From positions 1 through 37,375 of the forward strand of contig JABARE010000056.1 of assembly GCA_019187365.1 (NCBI GenBank): a stretch of DNA of 37,375 nucleotides, read 5' to 3'. The notes beneath the pieces were generated by a model. The model saw only the letters and a program-made list of their open reading frames with translations. It searched no databases and was not told where the DNA came from. Shown in pieces: positions 6,143-13,057 of the stretch. A program made the position numbers and the translations under genes. The DNA is from Saprospiraceae bacterium. GTDB lineage: Bacteria; Bacteroidota; Bacteroidia; Chitinophagales; Saprospiraceae. The stretch's first letter is position 1. Each line of letters starts with the position of its first letter.

Positions 6143-7489
6143 GTGAGTACTTCAGCAGAAAACCGGATACTGTACTTCAGCGCCCTGACGGCGTCTCTCT
6201 CGGGACTGCTTTTCGGCTTTGATACCGTCGTCATCTCCGGTGCGGAACAAACGATCCAGAACCTTTGGCAACTGAGCAGCCTCCAGCACGGGCTGGCCAT
6301 CAGCATGGCGCTTTGGGGCACGGTGGTCGGCGCTCTTGCTGGCAGGTTTCCCACCGAATACTGGGGCAGAAAACCGACGCTCGTTTTCGTCGGAGTCCTG
6401 TATATGCTTTCCGCTCTTGGTTCCGCATTCGCCACCGGTGTAAACGGACTGATCTTTTTCCGCTTTTTGGGAGGCCTGGGCATCGGGATCTCTACGGTCG
6501 CTGCCCCGCTCTACATTTCCGAAATATCGCCACCGGAAAAAAGGGGAAAGCTGGCCGGTATGTTCCAGTTCAATATCGTGCTCGGCATTTTGCTTGCCTA
6601 CATTTCTAACGCGATGCTGAGCCGCACAGGGCCCGAAGCATGGCGCTACATGCTCGGCGTGCAGGCCTTGCCCGCCACTCTGTACATCCTCCTTTGTTTA
6701 CGGCTACCTGAAAGTCCGCGCTGGCTCATCCTGCGAAAGCAACAAACAGATAAAGCCCGGAACATTTTTTCCAAAATTCAACCGACCTTGAGCTCAACGC
6801 AAATCCATGCCCTGGTGGAAAGCATCCGGTTGTCATCGTCCGGACCCCGGGCTGGAGCATCCTTCTTCTCGCACTCCATGAAGCGCTCCATCCTGCTGGC
6901 GTTTGCCATCGCGTTTTTTAACCAGTTGTCCGGGATCAATGCCATCCTCTACTTCGCACCACGGATATTTGAATTGACGGGGCTGGGCCAGCAGGCTGCA
7001 ATGCTGCAGTCGGTGGGAATCGGACTGGTGAATCTGGTATTTACCCTGTTGGGACTCTGGCTGATCGACCTGGCAGGGAGAAAGACCCTGCTTTATTGGG
7101 GCTCCCTGGGCTATATCCTGTCGCTCGGTGCTTGTTCCTGGGCATTTGCAACGGGTTTTGTCGAGATCATTCCCTACTGCATTTTCGCGTTCATCGCAGC
7201 GCATGCCATAGGCCAGGGCGCCGTGATCTGGGTGTTCATCAGCGAAATTTTTCCCAACCAATTCCGCGAAGCCGGACAATCCTTTGGCAGCTCCGTACAT
7301 TGGATCTTCGCCGCACTGCTGACCCTGTTCTTTCCAAAATGGGTAAGCCTGTACAGCCCCGCAAGCGTTTTCGCCATCTTTTGCGCGCTCATGGTCGCGC
7401 AACTGATCTGGATCCGCTGCTGCGTTCCGGAAACCAAGGGGATCGCACTCGAAGACATCGTGGCAAAATTACAGTCCCCAAAAGCATAA
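6143..7489 (+). CDS. MFS sugar:H+ symporter (XylE/GLUT family)
   Basis: A 12-helix sugar transporter of about 449 residues, the usual family length, predicted to import a hexose or pentose with protons across the inner membrane. Family motifs are clear: GLLFGFDTVVISGA in helix 1, GRFPTEYWGRKP in the loop between helices 2 and 3, PESPRWL after helix 6, a QLSGINAILYFAP stretch in helix 7, DLAGRKTLL between helices 8 and 9, and PETKG at the C-terminus. The start at GTG 6143 gives STSAENRILYFSAL before helix 1. A TTG at 6095 in the same frame is less likely because it lies within the -7 box. The specific sugar cannot be told. A truncated copy of its first 60 or so codons lies at 745-976. The gene is divergent from the T9SS operon and convergent with the L,D-transpeptidase gene. 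Confidence 0.9.
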   Translation: MSTSAENRILYFSALTASLSGLLFGFDTVVISGAEQTIQNLWQLSSLQHGLAISMALWGTVVGALAGRFPTEYWGRKPTLVFVGVLYMLSALGSAFATGVNGLIFFRFLGGLGIGISTVAAPLYISEISPPEKRGKLAGMFQFNIVLGILLAYISNAMLSRTGPEAWRYMLGVQALPATLYILLCLRLPESPRWLILRKQQTDKARNIFSKIQPTLSSTQIHALVESIRLSSSGPRAGASFFSHSMKRSILLAFAIAFFNQLSGINAILYFAPRIFELTGLGQQAAMLQSVGIGLVNLVFTLLGLWLIDLAGRKTLLYWGSLGYILSLGACSWAFATGFVEIIPYCIFAFIAAHAIGQGAVIWVFISEIFPNQFREAGQSFGSSVHWIFAALLTLFFPKWVSLYSPASVFAIFCALMVAQLIWIRCCVPETKGIALEDIVAKLQSPKA

Positions 7490-7520
7490 TTTTTGGTGCC
7501 ATGATCCCGGTGCAGCTATT

Positions 7521-7536
7521 GCGAAGTGATCTTCGC
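7521..7536 (-). terminator. Hairpin directly after the L,D-transpeptidase stop codon
   Basis: GCGAAG TGAT CTTCGC forms a 6-bp stem with a 4-base loop, starting on the base after the TGA at 7539-7537. No T-run follows on the minus strand, so it may only mark or protect the 3' end. It lies between two convergent genes. Confidence 0.35.
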
Positions 7537-9213
7537 TCAGTTGCCTGCAAAAAGCAACTCTGCCAGCTTGCGGTCTCTTCGGTAAATGTCCTTGCGGAAA
7601 TGCAAATCACCACTCCCGTCGATCCACGCCGTAAAATAAACCAGAAATACGGGCATCTTCCGGTCGAGGTTCACACTCACTTGCTGGTCGCCATCCATGG
7701 CCTCCCGTATTTTCTCCGGAGACCAGCCCGGCTGACCTTCCAATAAAAAACCGGCCAGCTTTCCGGCATCGGCTACCCGCACACAACCCGAACTGAACGC
7801 CCGTTCGCTTTTTTCAAAAAGGTTTTTTGCAGGAGAGTCGTGCAGGTAAATGTCGTGCACATTGGGAAACATAAATTTCACTTTTCCCAGCGGATTGGTG
7901 CTACCTGGCCGCTGGCGGATCACCGGCGTCTTAGCTCTGTAGCCCGTGATCTCCATGTTGTGTTTTTGCAAATAAGCCGGGTCGCGTCGCATGGCAGGGA
8001 GCACATCGCGCTCCAAAATGCCGGAAGGAATGTTCCAGTATGGGCTGAAGACGAGGTAGCTGATCTCCCCGTTGAAGATCACGGTGCTGCGCAGCTCCTG
8101 CCCGACGATGACGCGCATTTCCCATAGTGCGCTGTCTCCGTCATACGCCCGCAATTTGAATTCCGGAATGTTGACGAACAGGTACCTTCCTTCCATGCGC
8201 TCGGGGATCCACCGGAAGCGCTCCATGTTGAGCAGGATCTGCCGCATGCGCTCCTGACCGGAAACCGAAAGTTCCTTACAAACGTCAGGACTCAATTTGC
8301 CGTCCGATTCCAATCCGTGGCGCCATTGAAACCTGCGCACCGCCGTTGCCATGGCCGTGTCGAAAACTTCCCTTCCGTCGTAGCGTTCGAGGTCGCCGGT
8401 AAGGACCAGCCTTTTGCGATAGGCGGGAATGGCTGCTGAGGTATCTCCCTCAGCCAGAATGCGTGACAACGTTGGCAGGGGAGACCTTACGGTGTCGAAT
8501 TGCGACCCGGAGAGCTCGTCCAGTGCCTTTTTCAACAAGCGGTACTGGTAAAAAACGGGCTCGTGCTCAAATAAATATCCGCCACGGGTGAGCATGGAAT
8601 CGAGCATGTGCTCCGGACTGAATTTCTTGCGCGGCAAAAACCAATCGGTCTTTCTCGACATTTCCTCGCTCACTCCTTCGAAATGGCGTATGCTATATTG
8701 AAAATACTGTGCCGTGAGCATGATATCGGCGAGCGGCATGCGACGGGCTGCCGATCCTTCGGCCATCATCTGCACCAGTTCCATTACGTAACGGGTGCTG
8801 TCTTCCAATCCTTCCCGCCGCTGGTTGAGCATGCGGTTGAAAAGGTGGTCAGCCTGCTCTGTAAGGCCACCGGCATCGTGCCAGGCATAGCAATTCGTGC
8901 GTCGCTCGTAAAAACTTCTGATGCTTGCTTCCTGGTCGGCAAATGCGGGGAACCGCACAAAAAAACTGTCCAGCCAGGGTTGATCAAAGCGCATGGCCGA
9001 AATCTCCATAAAGCTCCCTGCTATGGTGGGGTCATACCCTGTGGGGCCCATCGCCGGGGTTGACTGTTCCTTCTGTCCGTTTCCGCAGGCAGAGAGCAAC
9101 AGAAGAAGCCCCAGGATGCCAGGTGCCCCTCCCAATATTTTATATACTAACAAACGTTTGTTAGTTTTATGGGTAGCTGGCTTAAGGTAGAAGACCGTTT
9201 CAACAAACGTCAT
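7537..9213 (-). CDS. L,D-transpeptidase lipoprotein (YkuD domain, YcbB/LdtD type)
   Basis: A 558-residue protein expected to form 3-3 cross-links in peptidoglycan. The start at ATG 9213 is supported by an ATGA overlap with the stop of the upstream gene. A hydrophobic segment ending LLLLLSACGNG gives a lipobox, so the protein is probably a lipoprotein facing the periplasm. An N-terminal YcbB-like scaffold region is followed by a peptidoglycan-binding-like stretch (residues of about 270-310, AVRRFQWRHGLESDGKLSPDV cut short here). The YkuD catalytic domain is at about 345-500 and includes a VFSPYWNIPSGI stretch, HDSPAKNLFEK and the catalytic SSGCVRV (cysteine near residue 475). All expected catalytic elements are present. 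An unusually perfect 20-bp palindrome lies in its 5' coding region at 9146-9165. Confidence 0.9.
   Translation of the reverse strand: MTFVETVFYLKPATHKTNKRLLVYKILGGAPGILGLLLLLSACGNGQKEQSTPAMGPTGYDPTIAGSFMEISAMRFDQPWLDSFFVRFPAFADQEASIRSFYERRTNCYAWHDAGGLTEQADHLFNRMLNQRREGLEDSTRYVMELVQMMAEGSAARRMPLADIMLTAQYFQYSIRHFEGVSEEMSRKTDWFLPRKKFSPEHMLDSMLTRGGYLFEHEPVFYQYRLLKKALDELSGSQFDTVRSPLPTLSRILAEGDTSAAIPAYRKRLVLTGDLERYDGREVFDTAMATAVRRFQWRHGLESDGKLSPDVCKELSVSGQERMRQILLNMERFRWIPERMEGRYLFVNIPEFKLRAYDGDSALWEMRVIVGQELRSTVIFNGEISYLVFSPYWNIPSGILERDVLPAMRRDPAYLQKHNMEITGYRAKTPVIRQRPGSTNPLGKVKFMFPNVHDIYLHDSPAKNLFEKSERAFSSGCVRVADAGKLAGFLLEGQPGWSPEKIREAMDGDQQVSVNLDRKMPVFLVYFTAWIDGSGDLHFRKDIYRRDRKLAELLFAGN
9146..9165. 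repeat. Perfect 20-bp palindrome in the L,D-transpeptidase 5' region
   Basis: ACTAACAAACGTTTGTTAGT reads the same on both strands. It has the size and symmetry of a dimeric-repressor operator (TetR-like sites often look so), but it lies inside codons just before the lipoprotein signal. A related imperfect version occurs at 17863-17886 and a 16-bp palindrome of similar core at 16354-16369, both inside genes. Function unknown. Confidence 0.5.
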
Positions 9214-9515
9214 GGCTGACGGCTGTGGAGTTGACGGATGGACGGGCCGAACCCGCCTTCGGAATACAGCCCATAAGCCTGCACGACCAGCCACCGGGAA
9301 GCTCCGTCGGCGGAGGAGAGGGCCATGACGATCATGGCGTCGCCGGGATCCGTCATTCCCTCAAACCGGTAGATTTCGTCGATCGTCACCGCATCTGGAG
9401 CAAGCGCCTGCCCCGGTTCAACGCCCCCTGGCCAGGAGGCAGTATATCCGCGACGCTGCAGGTCCGCGATTGCTTCACTCGCTGTGTCGTAATGCCTTGG
9501 AATGCCGGTTGACAT
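9210..9515 (-). CDS. Small conserved Bacteroidota protein (often labelled phosphoribosylpyrophosphate synthetase)
   Basis: A 101-residue protein beginning MSTGIPRHYDTASEAI. It carries the conserved pattern of a small Bacteroidota family: an N-terminal helix with L-x-x-R-G-Y-T, then VDEIYRFEGMTDPGD-like residues and a C-terminal strand with QAYGLYSE. Database entries often call this family a phosphoribosylpyrophosphate synthetase, but it is far too short and lacks the PRPP-binding loop, so that name should not be taken as function. I chose the ATG at 9515 because family members start about ten residues before the TxSEAI helix; the longer frame to 9716 reads unlike protein. Its TGA overlaps the ATG of the L,D-transpeptidase gene, suggesting translational coupling. 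Confidence 0.7.
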   Translation of the reverse strand: MSTGIPRHYDTASEAIADLQRRGYTASWPGGVEPGQALAPDAVTIDEIYRFEGMTDPGDAMIVMALSSADGASRWLVVQAYGLYSEGGFGPSIRQLHSRQP

Positions 9516-9612
9516 CTGTTTGATACGTTTTGCCCCTGTCCCTTGCTCTGCTATGCGACCGGGGAGAGCTGGCCCTGTAAATGACAAATGGAAAACTAAA
9601 TGGTTTAAGGCT

Positions 9613-12600
9613 TTATCCCCCGGAGCTCCTCGCAAGCTGAAGGCCGATGCGTTCGTCGTCGAGCCAATCGATGGCGTCGGCGTATTCCCCCTCCCTGAAT
9701 TCGATGTGCTCGGCAAGGACTTCTCCCGAGATCATACTCCGATGGTTTTCAACGGCCTTCTGAAGATCGGCGTGTGGTGCAAGGACAAGCTCAATGCGGT
9801 CGGTCACGTTGAAGTCCTTTTCCTTTCGCAGGTGCTGGATCCGGTTGATCAGTTCGCGCGCATACCCTTCCGCCAGCAATGCTTCGTCGAGTTCGACGTC
9901 GAGTGCCACGGTCAGCCTGTGGTCCGACTGCACCAGCCATCCGGGAATGTCTTCAGACACGATCTCCACGTCTTCCGGCTCGATGGCGAACACTTGTTCG
10001 TCTATGCGCCATTCGACGGCAGTACCGCGTTCCAGCTTGTTGATGGCTTCCGCGTCCCATTGTGCAATGGCGTCTGCCGCCTGCTTCATGTGTTTGCCAA
10101 GTTTCTTCCCTAACGTACGGAAATTCGGGCGCAGTTTCTTTTTTACGATGTCGTTGTCTGCCGGAATGCACCGCACCTGTTTGACGTTTACCTCTGCCCG
10201 GATCAGTTCCTCAACGGCTGCTACATCCTGGTGGGCTTCACCGGAAAACACCGGAACGAGGACCCTCCTCAGGGGCTGGCGCACCCGGATCCTGCTGGCC
10301 TTGCGCAACGCGAGCACCATCGAGCAAATGCGCTGGGCGAGGTCCATGCGTCGCTCGAGCACCTCTTCGACCAGGGATGGGTCGTGTTCAGGCAAATCGC
10401 TCAGGTGTACCGAATTGTTTTGTGGATGTTCAGAGAATGGATCGGTCAGGTTTTTGTAAAGCCATTCCGCCATAAAAGGGGCGAGCGATGCCATGAGCTG
10501 GCTTACGGTTAGCAAGCAGGTGTAGAGAGTTTCAAATGCAGCGTGTTTGTCAGAGCCGGATTCCGATTTCCAGAATCTTCTGCGGGACAACCGCACATAC
10601 CAGTTCGACAGATCGTCAACGACAAATTGCTCGACGCAACGGGCGGCCTGGGTTGGTTCGTAATCGTCCATAAACCCGCGGTACTCCCTGATGAGGTTGT
10701 GCAAGCGCGACAAGATCCACCGGTCGAGCTCTGCATGCCGCTGTGGGTCCTGCAGCGCTGCCGCTCCCGGCACAAATCCGTCGATGTTGGCGTAGATCGC
10801 AAAAAAGGAATAGGTATTGAAAAGGGTGCCAAAAAACTTGTTGCGAACTTCTGTAATTCCCTCTTCGTCAAATTTCAGGTTCTCCCAGGGATCAGCGTGG
10901 CTGATGAGGTACCACCGGGTTGCGTCGGCGCCAAATTTTTTCAGGGTCTCGAAGGGATCCACGACGTTTCCCTTGCGCTTGGACATTTTCTCCCCGTTTT
11001 TGTCGAGGACCAGTCCATTGGAGACGACCGTCCGGTAGGCCACCTGGTCGAAAACCATGGTGGCGATGGCGTGCAGGGTGTAAAACCATCCGCGCGTCTG
11101 GTCCACGCCCTCGGCGATGAAGTCTGCCGGAAACTTGCCGGAGAGATTATCCGTGGCAAAGGGATAGTGCCACTGGGCATACGGCATGGCTCCGGAATCA
11201 AACCACACGTCGATGAGATCCGTTTCGCGGGACAAGACCTCCCCCGATTTTTCGTCTACGAGGCGAATTTCATCAATCCAGGGCCTGTGAAGATCTTGCG
11301 GAGCACTTTGCTTTAATCCCAGCAACCGGTTGGCGAGCTCGATCTCACGCTCCAGCTCCTCCCGGGAGCCGATGCACTTTTCAATCGTTCCTCCGGCATT
11401 TCGCCACACAGGCAGTGGGATGCCCCAGTACCGCGATCGCGACAGGTTCCAATCCTGGACGTTCTCCAGCCAGTTGCCAAAACGTCCCGTGCCCGTGGCA
11501 GCGGGCTTCCAGCGGATGGTTTGGTTGAGTGCCACCAGGCGATCGCGCACGGCGGTTACCCGCACAAACCAGCTGTCGAGGGGATAATAGAGTATGGGTT
11601 TGTCAGTTCTCCAGCAATGCGGATAGTTGTGTGCGTATTTCTGGGCATTGAGCAGCTTGCCTTCCTTTTTCAACTTGATGACGATGCGCTCGTCGACGGA
11701 AAGGTACCGGTCTGTGCCCAATCTGCGGCTTTCGGCGGCCTTTTCCTCTTCTCCGAGGTAGGCCTCCTTGACGTACTCGCCGGAAAAATCGCGGACTTCC
11801 GGGGTAAACCGTCCCCTTCGGTCCACCAGGGTGAGGGTCCCTATGCCATAGCGTCGCGCCACGCGCATGTCGTCGGCTCCAAAAGAAGGGGCGATGTGCA
11901 CGATGCCCGTTCCCTCCTCCGTCGATACAAAATCGCCAGCCACTACGAGGTAGGCGTCCCCTTCTGCGGGCCGTGCATAATCGAACAGGGGTTCGTAGCG
12001 CAAGCCAACGAGCCGGCTTCCCTTAATTCCTTTCTTCAAAACCTTCCAGGCGGTGCCTTTTTCCTGCGCCTCGGGGAGCTCTCCGCTGACTTCACCCTTC
12101 GCATCAAACCACCTCGACAACAGGGTTTCCGCCATGGCGATGCGCTGCCGTTGACCCGTATAAGGATTGTCTGTTTCCACCAGGGCGTAGCTAAGTTCCT
12201 CTCCGACGGCCAATGCGGTATTGCTCGGCAGGGTCCAGGGGGTTGTCGTCCAGGCCGACAGCAAGATCTCTTCTTCGCCAAGGCTCGCGCGGTGAGCTTC
12301 CCCACGACCTTCGGCCGGTATCCGGAAAAGCGCAACCGCCGAAACGTCTCTGACTTCGCGATATGCGCCCGGCTGGTTGAGCTCGTGCGAACTGAGGCCC
12401 GTTCCTGCTGCGGGAGAGAAAGGCTGGATGCTGTATCCTTTATAGAGCAAACCCTTTTGATAAATTTTGGACAGCAGGTGCCAGACGGATTCGATGTAGT
12501 CGTTGGTAAAAGTGAGGTAGGGCTGGTCGAGATCGACCCAGTAGCCCATCATGCGTGTGAGTTCGTCCCACTCATTCTTGAAGCGCATTACGGTTTCGCG

Positions 12601-12960
12601 GCATTTCGCGTTGTACGCTTCAATGGAGATTTTGTGCCCGATGTCTTCCTTGGTAATTCCCAGTTCCTTTTCGACACTCAGTTCGATGGGTAACCCGTGT
12701 GTGTCCCAGCCACCTTTGCGCACGACGTGCCTGCCACAAAGCGTCTGATAGCGGCAAAAAAGGTCTTTTACCGTGCGCGACATCACGTGGTGAATGCCGG
12801 GCCTGCCGTTGGCCGATGGCGGCCCTTCATAGAAAACAAAATCGCCTTCACCTTCGCGCTGCCGGATGCTCCTCCCGAACACATCCGCTTCCTTCCAGAA
12901 ATCGAGCACCTCCTGGTCGATTTGAGGTAAATTCAGCGCTTTAAACTCCCTGTAAGCCAT
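9613..12960 (-). CDS. ileS: Isoleucyl-tRNA synthetase
   Basis: A 1115-residue class Ia aminoacyl-tRNA synthetase that charges tRNA-Ile with isoleucine in the cytoplasm. The HIGH-type motif is in PPSANGRPGIHH near residue 50, followed by GGWDTHGLPIE. The editing domain lies roughly at 190-420, with TTPWTLPSNTALAVG. GWFYTLHAIATMVFD and the KMSKS motif (GEKMSKRKGNVVDP) are at about residue 655. The anticodon-binding domain follows (YVRLSRRRFWKS at about residue 805). The length and C-terminal extension fit the type 2 (eukaryote-like) form common in Bacteroidota, usually naturally less sensitive to mupirocin (family knowledge). The codon at 12963 is TTG followed by ATG at 12960; I use the ATG. 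The gene is single with its own -7 box. Confidence 0.97.
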   Translation of the reverse strand: MAYREFKALNLPQIDQEVLDFWKEADVFGRSIRQREGEGDFVFYEGPPSANGRPGIHHVMSRTVKDLFCRYQTLCGRHVVRKGGWDTHGLPIELSVEKELGITKEDIGHKISIEAYNAKCRETVMRFKNEWDELTRMMGYWVDLDQPYLTFTNDYIESVWHLLSKIYQKGLLYKGYSIQPFSPAAGTGLSSHELNQPGAYREVRDVSAVALFRIPAEGRGEAHRASLGEEEILLSAWTTTPWTLPSNTALAVGEELSYALVETDNPYTGQRQRIAMAETLLSRWFDAKGEVSGELPEAQEKGTAWKVLKKGIKGSRLVGLRYEPLFDYARPAEGDAYLVVAGDFVSTEEGTGIVHIAPSFGADDMRVARRYGIGTLTLVDRRGRFTPEVRDFSGEYVKEAYLGEEEKAAESRRLGTDRYLSVDERIVIKLKKEGKLLNAQKYAHNYPHCWRTDKPILYYPLDSWFVRVTAVRDRLVALNQTIRWKPAATGTGRFGNWLENVQDWNLSRSRYWGIPLPVWRNAGGTIEKCIGSREELEREIELANRLLGLKQSAPQDLHRPWIDEIRLVDEKSGEVLSRETDLIDVWFDSGAMPYAQWHYPFATDNLSGKFPADFIAEGVDQTRGWFYTLHAIATMVFDQVAYRTVVSNGLVLDKNGEKMSKRKGNVVDPFETLKKFGADATRWYLISHADPWENLKFDEEGITEVRNKFFGTLFNTYSFFAIYANIDGFVPGAAALQDPQRHAELDRWILSRLHNLIREYRGFMDDYEPTQAARCVEQFVVDDLSNWYVRLSRRRFWKSESGSDKHAAFETLYTCLLTVSQLMASLAPFMAEWLYKNLTDPFSEHPQNNSVHLSDLPEHDPSLVEEVLERRMDLAQRICSMVLALRKASRIRVRQPLRRVLVPVFSGEAHQDVAAVEELIRAEVNVKQVRCIPADNDIVKKKLRPNFRTLGKKLGKHMKQAADAIAQWDAEAINKLERGTAVEWRIDEQVFAIEPEDVEIVSEDIPGWLVQSDHRLTVALDVELDEALLAEGYARELINRIQHLRKEKDFNVTDRIELVLAPHADLQKAVENHRSMISGEVLAEHIEFREGEYADAIDWLDDERIGLQLARSSGG

Positions 12961-12982
12961 CAAAAGCCTTTGTTAAAGGCAG

Positions 12983-12990
12983 CAAAGATA
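12983..12990 (-). promoter_or_regulatory. -7 box upstream of ileS
   Basis: The minus strand reads TATCTTTG, a full match to TAnnTTTG, 23 bases upstream of the ATG at 12960. The best -33 candidate (TTG, plus-strand 13015-13017) is a few bases too far. No T-box-like leader is present; the whole upstream gap to the neighbouring gene is under 100 bases. Confidence 0.45.
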
Positions 12991-13057
12991 GTGATTCCCC
13001 CCTTGCGCGGAGGTCAACAGCCACGGGTGACAGGGGCTGGCTGCGATCCGGTGAGGG

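Larger units (their letters stand above)
5700..6325. repeat. Direct repeat, copy 2: promoter/ATG/octamer plus intact transporter 5' end
   Basis: This is the partner of 620-976 and joins the beta-helix gene start to the intact transporter. It differs by eight rather than two octamers and by a 220-bp inverted-repeat element. The two copies lie in the same orientation, so homologous recombination between them would remove the roughly 5-kb segment between. Confidence 0.85.

Noticed and set aside
6052..6483. A 143-codon minus-strand frame over the transporter start
   Set aside because: It is antisense to a clear MFS gene, crosses the inserted element and has no protein-like pattern; the matching antisense frame at 826-1044 arises from the duplicated DNA.
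7521..7536. Strong bidirectional terminator between convergent genes
   Set aside because: The stem is clear but there is no T-run on either side, so I list it only as a weak candidate.
9210..9515. Genuine phosphoribosylpyrophosphate synthetase
   Set aside because: Only about 100 residues, with no PRPP-binding loop or ribose-phosphate motif; the database name appears misleading.
9516..9716. Longer N-terminus for the small protein at 9210-9515
   Set aside because: The extra 67 residues are low-complexity and unlike the family, whose members start close to the ATG at 9515.
12961..13057. T-box or other riboswitch leader for ileS
   Set aside because: The gap is under 100 bases, holds a -7 box close to the ATG and shows no T-box core or antiterminator.
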